From NCBI GenBank assembly GCA_937991945.1, contig CALKLO010000112.1:1-36052 (forward strand): a stretch of 36,052 nt of DNA. Direction: 5' to 3'. Every line of letters begins with the position of its first letter. Position 1 is the stretch's first letter. The position numbers were made by a program, and so were the translations under genes. The stretch is from an uncultured Granulosicoccus sp. Its GTDB lineage: Bacteria; Pseudomonadota; Gammaproteobacteria; Granulosicoccales; Granulosicoccaceae. Below the pieces are notes generated by a model that was not told where the DNA came from, made no database searches, and was given only the letters and a program-made list of their open reading frames with translations. This document shows positions 7,777-17,349 of the stretch, piece by piece.

Positions 7777-10194
7777 ATGAATAATCAGGTGCAAGCGGTA
7801 GTTATCGGAGGCGGCCTTGTAGGTTGCTCCATCCTCTACCACTTGGCAAAGTTAGGCTGGACCAACGTCATATTGCTGGAGCGAGATGAGCTAACCAGTG
7901 GCTCTACGTGGCATGCGGCTGCCAATATTCATGGCCTCCACGATAACAACAATATCACTCGTATCCAGCACTACACCATGAATCTCTACCGTGAGCTTGA
8001 GCAGGAAACGGGTCAAGGGTGTGGGGTCTTCCAGCCAGGTTCCCTGTACCTTGCACAAACCGAGGAACGTGAACATCAACTGCGCCTGCAAGAAGCAAAA
8101 GCTAAGCTCTACGGGCTAAACTTTCACGAAGTGTCCAGACGCGAAGCGCAGAGCTTGCACCCACTGGCAAATTTCGACGATATCCGCTGCATCATGTACG
8201 AACCAGACGGTGGCAATGTTGATCCTTCCGGTGTGACCATGGCCTATGCGGCTGGCGCTCGACAAATGGGTGCAACGATTGAGCGATTTCGCCCCGTAAC
8301 GGGCCTTGAAGCTCAAGCGGGTGGTGGGTGGATTGTTAACACCGAAAAAGGCGACATCACCACCGATTGGGTCGTCAATGCTGCTGGTTTATGGGGACGA
8401 GAAGTCGGTCGAATGGCAGGTATTGAGCTGCCTCTTCAACCCACAGAACATCAGTATTTTGTTACCGAAACCATTGATGAAATAGCGGCCATGGACAGGC
8501 GTCTACCGTCTATCGCTGATCGTGATGGTGAGTACTATTTGCGACAAGAAGGTAATGGCTTACTCATAGGTGCGTATGAAAAAGACGTAAGATTTTGGGC
8601 CGAAGACGAAACCCCTGCAGACTTTGGTCATGAGCTGTTTCCAGATGACATGGAGCGCATTCTAGATAACGTGATGCGCGCAACTGAGCGTGTGCCATTA
8701 GCCGCAGAAGCAGGCGTTAAACGTGTCATTAATGGTCCAATGATTTGGAGCCCAGACTCCAACGCGTTGTTTGGGCCGGTTCCAGAGTTACAAAACTACT
8801 TTTGTTGTACGGGAATCATTCCAGGTTTTAGCCAGTCCGGTGGGTTGGGATTACTCACGGCACAATGGATGATTCAAGGCGAATCCGAATACGATATGTT
8901 TGCATGGGATTTAGCACGGTTCGGGCCTTGGGCCGATAAGGCGTTTACCAAAGCTAGGGTTGAAGATCAGTATTCGCACAGGTTTAGCATTCACTTTCCC
9001 AATGAGGAACGTGAAGCTGGCCGCCCTGCAAGAGTACGACCTGCATATGAGATGCAAAAAGCGAATGGCTGTGTGTTTGGCCTTAACTGCGGGTGGGAGC
9101 ATCCGCTGTGGTTTGCTAATGCACCGGGTCAGGTCGAGACAGCCGGGTTTACACGACAAAACTGGTTTGAACCTGTTGGTCGTGAGGTTCGCATGTTGCG
9201 CGACTCTGTGGGCGTCATTGATATCTCCAATTTTGCTAACTACGTCATTAAAGGCGAGGGTGCCTGCGCATGGTTAGATAGCTTGCTGGCCAATAACATG
9301 CCGGTTGACATTGGGCGTTCGTGCTTGACGCCTATGATTGGTGTGTACGGTGGTGTGGCCGGTGACTTCACCGTAACCAAGGTGGCGGACAATGAATATT
9401 TTATGGTCGGTTCAGGGCTAGGCGAGCGATATCACCAACGTTTTTTCAATAGTGTTGACATGCCTGAAGGCACAACCCTTGAGGTGGCTACTGATCGTAT
9501 TGCAGGGTTCAATGTTGCTGGCCCTCAGTCGCGTGCGCTACTTCAGCGTCTAAGCAACGAAGATCTCTCTCACGAGGCATTTCGTTTTATGCGTTCACGC
9601 TCGATGAGTGTTGCGGGCATTGATTGCTTGGCCATACGTGTGAGCTTTACCGGCGATTTAGGATGGGAGTTGCATTGCGCCGAGTCCGATCAAGTTAAGT
9701 TGTATACAGCCTTATTAGAGGCAGCTGAATCCTTAGGCGGAGGTGCTGTTGGCGCTAGAGCATTAGGGTCGTTAAGAATAGAAAAAGGTTACGGCTCATG
9801 GGGGCGTGAGTACAGCACGGAGTATTGGCCTCAAGAAGTCATGCTGGAACGTTTGATAAAATTAGAAAAGAACTTCTTGAATAAAGAGGCTTACCTGAAA
9901 ATTAAAGACAATGAACCCCGAGAGCGTCTGTCTTTTTTTGAAATAGAGGTAACCGACAATGCCGATGCGTCAGGGGGTGAACCTATATTCCTAATGGATG
10001 GCACACCTGCTGGACGCGTGACATCGGGAGCTTATGGGTATTCAGTGAATAAATCATTGGCCATTGGGTTTATTAAAAACGGTATTGCAACACCCGGCGA
10101 TACCTTGGAAATATCCATTTTGGGTAAACCGCACAAAGCCATTTTACTAGCCACGCCAGCTTATGACCCTGAAGGGGTAAGCCTAAGGAGTTAG
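7777..10194 (+). CDS. Sarcosine/dimethylglycine dehydrogenase-like FAD-folate oxidoreductase
   Basis: From the ATG at 7777 the product has 805 residues; an in-frame GTG at 7747 would add ten residues but has no ribosome site. The N-terminal half is a DAO-type FAD domain with the dinucleotide motif GGGLVGCSILYHLAKLGW (residues 11-28). SGSTWHAAAN carries His46, the family's covalent FAD attachment position. The C-terminal half (from about residue 430) is a GcvT-like aminomethyltransferase domain that in relatives binds tetrahydrofolate. It contains RVSFTGDLGWELH, EKGYGSWGREYSTE and a GcvT C-terminal barrel with GRVTSGAYGYSVNKSLAIGFI. Such enzymes oxidatively demethylate sarcosine, dimethylglycine or similar N-methyl compounds, passing the one-carbon unit to folate. 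The exact substrate is not decided by the sequence. Confidence 0.92.
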   Translation: MNNQVQAVVIGGGLVGCSILYHLAKLGWTNVILLERDELTSGSTWHAAANIHGLHDNNNITRIQHYTMNLYRELEQETGQGCGVFQPGSLYLAQTEEREHQLRLQEAKAKLYGLNFHEVSRREAQSLHPLANFDDIRCIMYEPDGGNVDPSGVTMAYAAGARQMGATIERFRPVTGLEAQAGGGWIVNTEKGDITTDWVVNAAGLWGREVGRMAGIELPLQPTEHQYFVTETIDEIAAMDRRLPSIADRDGEYYLRQEGNGLLIGAYEKDVRFWAEDETPADFGHELFPDDMERILDNVMRATERVPLAAEAGVKRVINGPMIWSPDSNALFGPVPELQNYFCCTGIIPGFSQSGGLGLLTAQWMIQGESEYDMFAWDLARFGPWADKAFTKARVEDQYSHRFSIHFPNEEREAGRPARVRPAYEMQKANGCVFGLNCGWEHPLWFANAPGQVETAGFTRQNWFEPVGREVRMLRDSVGVIDISNFANYVIKGEGACAWLDSLLANNMPVDIGRSCLTPMIGVYGGVAGDFTVTKVADNEYFMVGSGLGERYHQRFFNSVDMPEGTTLEVATDRIAGFNVAGPQSRALLQRLSNEDLSHEAFRFMRSRSMSVAGIDCLAIRVSFTGDLGWELHCAESDQVKLYTALLEAAESLGGGAVGARALGSLRIEKGYGSWGREYSTEYWPQEVMLERLIKLEKNFLNKEAYLKIKDNEPRERLSFFEIEVTDNADASGGEPIFLMDGTPAGRVTSGAYGYSVNKSLAIGFIKNGIATPGDTLEISILGKPHKAILLATPAYDPEGVSLRS

Positions 10195-10205
10195 CGGCGT
10201 AGGTG

Positions 10206-10955
10206 TTATCCGCGTAGAGCGAACAAAATGGTCATTGTTATGCCGATACACACCACGATGATTCTTACCGCACCCACTGATAGGCGCCTAGCAACATGGG
10301 CGCCGCAGTAACCACCAATGGTGGCACCGACCATCATGACTAAGGCTTGTGGCCAATAGACGATTCCTGCCACGCTAAAGATCACAACTGATGCACTCGA
10401 GAGCACAAACGACACGCAATTTTTAAGGCCATTAATTAAGTTCAGGTCACGCATGCCCAGTGCTGAAAATAATGCCAATAAAATGATACCTAAACCGCCG
10501 TTGAAATAGCCCCCGTAAATACACACAAACAAGGTCGCCAACTTGCCTGTGATTCCATCAGCATCGACGTTTTTCTCAGACCAGTCCGCAACGCGTTTGC
10601 CAAATGCAAAGGCGATGGTGGCAAAGGCGAGTAGCCAAGGTACAAAATGTGAGAATACGGCATCGGATGTAGCGAGCAGCAAGAATGATCCGAGTACACC
10701 TCCCAGTAGTGCCAAGCTCAACAGCATGACCATCTGTTTGCGCGGATAGTTTTTTAGTTCTTTGAAAAAGCCGAAGGCTGAGCTGAGGTAGCCTGGGAAT
10801 ACAGCCACAGAACTCGTTGCGTTAGCAGCAATGGTCGGCACCCCAGTAAATACCAGAGCCGGGAACGTGATGAAACTGCCACCGCCTGCTATCGAATTGA
10901 TGATGCTGGCTAAAAAAGCGGCTGAGAACAGTAAAGAGCTATCTACTATGGTCAA
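10206..10955 (-). CDS. TSUP (TauE/SafE) family membrane transporter
   Basis: The 249-residue protein has about seven to eight hydrophobic segments. It carries the family's repeated signature: SIINSIAGGGSFITFPALVFTGVP near the start and GGYFNGGLGIILLALFSALG in the middle. TSUP members export sulfite, sulfoacetate or other sulfur/organic anions. The nearby sulfite oxidase-like and TauD-type genes make a sulfur anion a reasonable guess, but the family is broad. It converges on the sarcosine dehydrogenase-like gene (11 bases between stops) and is divergent from the class V aminotransferase gene, with which it may share a control region. Confidence 0.88.
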   Translation of the reverse strand: MTIVDSSLLFSAAFLASIINSIAGGGSFITFPALVFTGVPTIAANATSSVAVFPGYLSSAFGFFKELKNYPRKQMVMLLSLALLGGVLGSFLLLATSDAVFSHFVPWLLAFATIAFAFGKRVADWSEKNVDADGITGKLATLFVCIYGGYFNGGLGIILLALFSALGMRDLNLINGLKNCVSFVLSSASVVIFSVAGIVYWPQALVMMVGATIGGYCGAHVARRLSVGAVRIIVVCIGITMTILFALRG

Positions 10956-11169
10956 AAGCGTTGTCCGTAGTCTTAATTCACATCAAGGGGGATTTGTTCG
11001 CTGCATCTGGCTGTTTAACGTTGACAGCACAGAAGCACTTGATAATAGTCTACAGCAGGCTTAGTGGCTAAGAGAGGTGTGTCGTCTCCCGTTTTGATGG
11101 ATAATGCTCCCAAGGTGCGAACCTGAAAGACACAACCGATCACCTCCAAATTTTAAGGAATCTAGCCAA

Positions 11170-12423
11170 ATGCGTGAGATTGATGACGCGCTGATGCACA
11201 AAGTGCGCAGCCAATTTGCCCAAATAGATGAATGCCCACAGCAAGGCCCACGGGTGTTTTTTGAAAATGCGGGCGGCGCATTGACCCTGAACTCGGTTGT
11301 TCAGACCTCCACGGACTACGCTGCTGTACCTGATAATCAGGGGCGAGATAACGTGGGCAGCCATGAGCTGGTCAGAGTAATTACCAAAGCCAAAGACGAT
11401 ATGCGTGAATTCATGAACGCAAAAGGTGGTCAGTTTTTCGTAGGTGAAAGTGGCACTGAGTTATTGTTCAGACTGATCATGAACGCCTGCCTAGGAACAG
11501 CTAAAGGTGGCAAAGTATTAGGCTCAACGCTCGAACATCCGGCAACGCGTTCAGCGTGTGATCGTTGGGCAGGTATAGCGGGGCAACAACACGTCCTTAT
11601 TGAACACGACGACGCTACCGGCACCATACTCGCTGAGGCTTACGCAAAAGCTGTTACCGCTGATACGGTCGTTGCTACCATATTGCATACATCACCGGTC
11701 ACAGGGATGAGCGTTGATGTCGCTGCTTGCGCTAGAGCGATCAGAGCAGTCTCCCCAGAGTGCGTCATCATCGTCGATGGTATTCAGCACGCCGCACACG
11801 GTGGCATGGATCTAGAGCACTACGATGTCGACGGCTATGTCATCTCACCGTACAAAGTGTTTTCTCGTCACGGCTTCGGCGTTGCGTGGATATCGGATCG
11901 ACTCAGTTCGTTGCCGCATAACAATCTGATAAACGGCCCAGAAGACAATTGGGAAATGGGTACGCGTGATACAGGTTCATACGCCACCTTGTCTGATGTC
12001 GTCGGTTATTTCGAATGGCTGGGTGAGCAAGTAGGCGGTGGCGCTACGCGGCGTGAGAAATTTGCAGCGGCAGCTGAGGCTATAAAAACTCAGGAAACCA
12101 TACTAACCAACGCCATGATCAATGGCACGGGCAACTTACGCGGCCTTAAAGATTTAGACAATGTCATCATTATTGGCGGCGTTGACAACCCAGCGCGCGA
12201 AGGGCTTGTATCGATGACGGTCTCAGGTGTTCCGTCCGTTGATGTAGTTAAACGATTAAACAATGACGGTATTCGTACACATTTACGCAAGGCCGATCAT
12301 TACTCAGGAAATATTCTAGATCCTCTAGGCTTAGACGGATGCATACGCGTGTCTATGTGTCACTACAACTCTGTTCAAGAAGTGTCTAAGTTCTTGGCCA
12401 TTATGAACGAGGCCTACGGCTAG
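11170..12423 (+). CDS. Class V aminotransferase-fold PLP enzyme (not a typical cysteine desulfurase)
   Basis: From the ATG at 11170, preceded by AAGGA, the product has 417 residues. An in-frame ATG at 11104 would add a Pro/Arg-rich extension unlike the family. The fold signature is clear: FFENAGGALTLNS near residues 31-42, ILHTSPVTGM, VDGIQHAAHGGMD (Asp203 under the PLP ring, His207), and SPYKVF with Lys229 as the PLP-binding lysine. The C-terminal RVSMCHYNSVQEV matches cysteine desulfurase/isopenicillin N epimerase relatives. The position usually held by the sulfur-accepting cysteine (in RxGHHC) reads KADHYSG, with Tyr378. The reaction is therefore probably something other than sulfur transfer: lyase, racemase or aminotransferase. 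It is divergent from the TSUP gene and convergent with the sulfite oxidase-like gene. Confidence 0.85.
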   Translation: MREIDDALMHKVRSQFAQIDECPQQGPRVFFENAGGALTLNSVVQTSTDYAAVPDNQGRDNVGSHELVRVITKAKDDMREFMNAKGGQFFVGESGTELLFRLIMNACLGTAKGGKVLGSTLEHPATRSACDRWAGIAGQQHVLIEHDDATGTILAEAYAKAVTADTVVATILHTSPVTGMSVDVAACARAIRAVSPECVIIVDGIQHAAHGGMDLEHYDVDGYVISPYKVFSRHGFGVAWISDRLSSLPHNNLINGPEDNWEMGTRDTGSYATLSDVVGYFEWLGEQVGGGATRREKFAAAAEAIKTQETILTNAMINGTGNLRGLKDLDNVIIIGGVDNPAREGLVSMTVSGVPSVDVVKRLNNDGIRTHLRKADHYSGNILDPLGLDGCIRVSMCHYNSVQEVSKFLAIMNEAYG

Positions 12424-12437
12424 CGTTATTGGAGGTT

Positions 12438-13517
12438 CTACCGCACCTGAATAGGGTGCGGGTACACGGCGTTGTACAAGTACCCTGCCGTGTTAAACGT
12501 CACGTTGTCAGGTTGGGATTGACCAGAGTCATCTGTTGCTCGGGTCATGATGTGATGGCTACCGGGGGCAGCCTTCCAGTCAAATTCGAACCTAACCCAG
12601 CCATAGGGTTCATTGTCCTGACTCAGTGATGCGTCTGCCCACGATACGCCGTTGTCACAGCTCCACTCAACGGAGGCAATTGCGTACCCTGGTGATCTTG
12701 CATAGCCATGTAAGCGATGAGCGCCTGTCTCAAGGTTGGCAGGATAGGGCAACGCTAATGCGCTTTTTATATTTTGTACGCTCAGTGGTTTCCCCATTGA
12801 AGGTGCATACTCATCCGCTGGCCATGCGTCACCTTTCATGACGTAGCTGGTGGTATTGCGTTTTACCCAAATAGGGGACTTCGACACCTCGATGTCTTGT
12901 ACCCATTTAACGCTGTATGCACCTATCCAACCAGGCACTAACACTCTTACCGGATAACCGTGGTCGGCAGGTAACGGTTCGCCGTTCATGGCTATGGCCA
13001 GTAGCGTGTTCTCATCCATCGCTTTAGACAGTGGCATAGCCATTCTGACGTGGCCCTCAAGCGAATCCGTTTCAGAGCCTTGCGCGCACACTTGGACAGC
13101 CGATGGGTGAACCTGTGCAAGTGCGAGTACATCGGCTAGGCGTACGCCTGTCCACATAGCCATGCCGATAGCCCCGGTTGACCAAATAAGCTCTGCGGTG
13201 CCTGATGGTGTTTCAATAGTGTGACCATCCACATCGCGAAAAAAAGCGCGATGGTTGCCCGCGCATTCTATTATTGCTGGGACGCTTTTGTGTGGAAGGG
13301 CGACGATATCCTCAAAAGACAGAGAAATCTCGTGTTCAACCCCATCGCCCCAAATACGTAGCGTGTAATTCTGAATGGTGAGCGTTGGGGTGGAGCCACT
13401 GTTACAAACAAAGAAGCGATCGTTAGGTGTTAAATAATCGTTTTGATGCTCAAGTGGAGACTCTAGTGACGAGCCATGAACAACGAAGTGTTTGAGGTCT
13501 TTATTGACGGTAGACAT
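12438..13517 (-). CDS. Sulfite oxidase-like molybdopterin enzyme
   Basis: The 359-residue protein has the sulfite oxidase family's molybdopterin domain, with IIECAGNHRAFF holding Cys85, the expected molybdenum ligand. Later segments are HGYPVRVLVPGWIGAYSVKWVQDIEV and a C-terminal Mo-co dimerisation domain (about residues 235-355, including IASVEWSCDNGVSW and a WVRFEFDW segment). There is no Tat or Sec signal, so unlike most bacterial relatives it appears cytoplasmic, or is exported by a route not visible here. Family members oxidise sulfite to sulfate or reduce S/N-oxides. The adjacent TauD-type dioxygenase (7 bases upstream, same operon) would release sulfite if it acts on a sulfonate, which fits a sulfite-oxidising role. 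The substrate is inferred, not shown. Confidence 0.88.
   Translation of the reverse strand: MSTVNKDLKHFVVHGSSLESPLEHQNDYLTPNDRFFVCNSGSTPTLTIQNYTLRIWGDGVEHEISLSFEDIVALPHKSVPAIIECAGNHRAFFRDVDGHTIETPSGTAELIWSTGAIGMAMWTGVRLADVLALAQVHPSAVQVCAQGSETDSLEGHVRMAMPLSKAMDENTLLAIAMNGEPLPADHGYPVRVLVPGWIGAYSVKWVQDIEVSKSPIWVKRNTTSYVMKGDAWPADEYAPSMGKPLSVQNIKSALALPYPANLETGAHRLHGYARSPGYAIASVEWSCDNGVSWADASLSQDNEPYGWVRFEFDWKAAPGSHHIMTRATDDSGQSQPDNVTFNTAGYLYNAVYPHPIQVR
12441..12461. terminator. Hairpin at junction of convergent genes
   Basis: CCGCACC (12441-12447) and GGTGCGG (12455-12461) form a perfect 7-bp GC-rich stem with a 7-base loop. It lies inside the last codons of the minus-strand sulfite oxidase-like gene and just past the stop of the plus-strand aminotransferase gene. 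No T-run follows on either strand, so intrinsic termination is uncertain. Its site suits end-of-transcript processing in the plus direction. Confidence 0.4.
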
Positions 13518-13523
13518 GGGTTG

Positions 13524-14594
13524 TTAGTCTAGTGGCGCATGTAGTGTGGTTTCTTGAGTCACTATGCCGCCTCTGTTTCCAATCTCTATCGATCCATAGC
13601 GTTGTTTAAAGCATTCAGGTAATGCTCTATCGCCCTCAAGCGATAGCCACAAACGCATCAGATGCCGACGTTGGTTCTTCTCTGGCCAGTCTAAGAAACC
13701 GGTGCGATCGTGTAGCTGTGAGTGGTTGTAAACGAATTGCATATCACCCGGCACTAGCTGCATAGAGAAATGGTTATCAGGATCATTTGCCAGCGCATCA
13801 AACAGATCCAATGCTTCAATGTGTGCCGGTGTTAAGCGCATCGCTTCGTCAAAGCGTTGAGCGCTGTCTATGTATTGGCGTTGATAGAACACCGTTAGTT
13901 GTCCATCGTGCCAACTGAAAACGGGAATAGACACAAAGGGGAGTTCGCCTTCGGGCACTTCACCGCGTCTATCGGTAGCAATGGGATCAAACAACAGTGT
14001 GAGTAAATCTGGACGGGCCGCGCGCATACGATTGTAGATAGTCTCAGCGCTCACGAGCAACGACAACCCGCCTTCTTTGGCCTGCTTGATACACAGGAGC
14101 CCCACCAGATCAGCGCTGTCAGTGTGAAAGGTTTGGCGCTCGCTAGTTTGGTAAATGCGGCTATTGGGGTCGCTGGCATCAGCACCTGTATCGCGAACAT
14201 GACCTAATATGTGGCCCTGTGCATTTTGGGATCGCGCTGTGCCCAGATGAGCACCAATGCCACAAAATATCGTGGCCGCAAATTCTTGCGAGTACTCGCT
14301 AATGGGCAGGCCTCTGATGACTTCAAGGCCAACGCCTGTCAGCAAAACATCAGTAAGCGTTTTTAAATGCCGATGAAACGATGTGAGTGGGAAGGTGGTT
14401 TTGGTAATCGTCCCAACGTCTTGCTTGAGTGCTAGAAAAGAGTTAGCGGCTTGTTCAAGGTCTTGGATATCGTTTCGGTTAAGCGTGTACAACCAGGTGT
14501 CGGGGTTGTTGCTCATGTCTGTTCCACGCCAGGCTGATACACCTTCAATGCAGCTAGGTAGGGTGTGTAATAAGGTTTGGGATGCGGATGACAT
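13524..14594 (-). CDS. TauD/TfdA family Fe(II)/2-oxoglutarate-dependent dioxygenase
   Basis: The 356-residue enzyme has the TauD-type metal site: H-T-D (His157, Asp159) in FHTDSADLVGLLC and a distal histidine, probably His295 in NHSQLHDRTGF. Arg314 in RHLMRLWLS is the likely 2-oxoglutarate anchor. The N-terminal EGVSAWRGTDM region, before a second possible start at 14516, looks conserved in relatives, so the first ATG is used, although it has no obvious ribosome site. TauD/TfdA enzymes hydroxylate substrates such as taurine, sulfonates, aryloxy acids or quaternary amines, often releasing sulfite or an aldehyde. The sulfite oxidase-like gene follows after 7 bases. The substrate remains unknown. 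Confidence 0.9.
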   Translation of the reverse strand: MSSASQTLLHTLPSCIEGVSAWRGTDMSNNPDTWLYTLNRNDIQDLEQAANSFLALKQDVGTITKTTFPLTSFHRHLKTLTDVLLTGVGLEVIRGLPISEYSQEFAATIFCGIGAHLGTARSQNAQGHILGHVRDTGADASDPNSRIYQTSERQTFHTDSADLVGLLCIKQAKEGGLSLLVSAETIYNRMRAARPDLLTLLFDPIATDRRGEVPEGELPFVSIPVFSWHDGQLTVFYQRQYIDSAQRFDEAMRLTPAHIEALDLFDALANDPDNHFSMQLVPGDMQFVYNHSQLHDRTGFLDWPEKNQRRHLMRLWLSLEGDRALPECFKQRYGSIEIGNRGGIVTQETTLHAPLD

Positions 14595-14632
14595 TAGCGG
14601 TTAGTTAACGGGTGAAGCAGGAACGTGGTTAC

Positions 14633-14683
14633 ATGGCAGGAGCGGCCATCAGAGCTTTTACGACCTGACAAAGCTCTAATGGC
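14633..14683 (-). other. Strong intergenic hairpin with alternative pairing
   Basis: GCCATcAGAGCTTT (14645-14658) and AAAGCTCTaATGGC (14670-14683) pair at 13 of 14 positions around an 11-base loop. The arm GCCAT (14645-14649) can instead pair with ATGGC at 14633-14637 across a 7-base loop, so the two foldings exclude each other. The element lies in the 111-base gap between the ABM-like gene and the dioxygenase gene, all transcribed leftward. No T-run follows. It could be an attenuator-like switch, a processing site or a repetitive element. Confidence 0.5.
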
Positions 14684-14705
14684 GATACTTTAACGCAACG
14701 GGTAG

Positions 14706-15068
14706 TTAGCGTCTAAAACCCGTCTCCATAGTGAAATAGATAGGGTTAAGATCTTTAAGAGGTTCTTGCAACGCTGCAACGTCTACTGCCGGTGCATGAA
14801 CTTCGAGCATGTCTAGGCTGGCAATTTTTAACGCCTCGCCGAGCAGTGGGCCAACATTTTCAAGGTGAGCCAATATGCCAGCTGCGCCTGTGTAGCCTTC
14901 ACGGCAGTGAGCGCGTTGCCCGCTGAAGCTGAAACCGTAGAAAACCACATCGCTTTCTGTTTTAGTTGCTTCGACCATCTGCTCGCCAAGAGCTTTAAAT
15001 TCTTCTAGTTTTCCGTCTTGAACGGTGAAGTAAGGAACAAGGGTGCAAACTGAATCTTCAAGTGCCAT
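14706..15068 (-). CDS. Small ABM-like (dimeric alpha/beta barrel) protein
   Basis: The 120-residue protein opens with CTLVPYFTVQDGKLEEFKAL, the first strand and helix of an antibiotic-biosynthesis-monooxygenase-type ferredoxin-like barrel, followed by VVFYGFSFSGQRAHCREGYTG and HLENVGPLLGEAL. It is close to normal length for such proteins, with no signal peptide. GGAG lies 8 bases before the ATG. Members range from quinol monooxygenases to proteins without known activity, so no reaction is assigned. It sits between the glyoxalase-like gene and the dioxygenase gene on the same strand and could be co-transcribed with both. Confidence 0.65.
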   Translation of the reverse strand: MALEDSVCTLVPYFTVQDGKLEEFKALGEQMVEATKTESDVVFYGFSFSGQRAHCREGYTGAAGILAHLENVGPLLGEALKIASLDMLEVHAPAVDVAALQEPLKDLNPIYFTMETGFRR

Positions 15069-15178
15069 GAGCTATCTCCATCAGTGGTGATCGCCGTCAT
15101 TTGTGAACGGCTATCAAGATACTACTGGATTTAGTTCAACAATGCCTAGGCTGGGGTGTCGTACTCCAACAGCGAGCA

Positions 15179-15574
15179 CTATTGATAGTGCCCATGACGT
15201 TGTAGGACTTCAATTGAGTAACCGTCAGGATCGTTGCAGAAGAAGAAGCGCGCAATGAGCTCGCCATCGGGGGCAAAGTCAACAATATCCTTGGGCGCTA
15301 GACCTTCTTTGACGAAATGCGCGTGGGTGGTGGCAAGGTCGTCGACAGCGAAAGCGACATGGCCGTAAGCATTTCCTAGCTCGTAGGCCTCTGTCGTGCC
15401 TTTGTTGAGTGTGAGCTCAATTTCTGTGTCGCTCTCTTCGTTACGCAAGTAGACGAGTGTGAAGCCGGAAAAATCGAGTCGGTGAGACTCTTTTAGCGCA
15501 AAAGCCTTTGCGTAAAAATCAATTGAGCGTTCCAAATCGAGCACACGGAACATAGCGTGAATGAGTTTAGCCAT
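15179..15574 (-). CDS. Glyoxalase I (lactoylglutathione lyase)-like VOC protein
   Basis: This 131-residue protein has two VOC beta-alpha-beta-beta-beta units. All four expected metal ligands are visible: His6 in LIHAMFRV, Glu53 in TEIELTLN, His72 in YGHVAFAV and Glu122 in YSIEVLQR. The order and spacing match GloA, which isomerises the methylglyoxal-glutathione hemithioacetal to S-lactoylglutathione in the cytoplasm. The sequence is more divergent than canonical GloA, so a related VOC activity is possible. A clear ribosome site (GGGAGAAA) precedes the ATG. The gene points away from the NQR operon. Confidence 0.85.
   Translation of the reverse strand: MAKLIHAMFRVLDLERSIDFYAKAFALKESHRLDFSGFTLVYLRNEESDTEIELTLNKGTTEAYELGNAYGHVAFAVDDLATTHAHFVKEGLAPKDIVDFAPDGELIARFFFCNDPDGYSIEVLQRHGHYQ

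Positions 15575-17348
<1,774 letters not shown>

Positions 17349-17349
<1 letters not shown>

Noticed and set aside
8911-9277. Frames on both strands within the sarcosine dehydrogenase-like gene
   Set aside because: They overlap the junction of two well-recognised domains in the main frame, which continues without a break.
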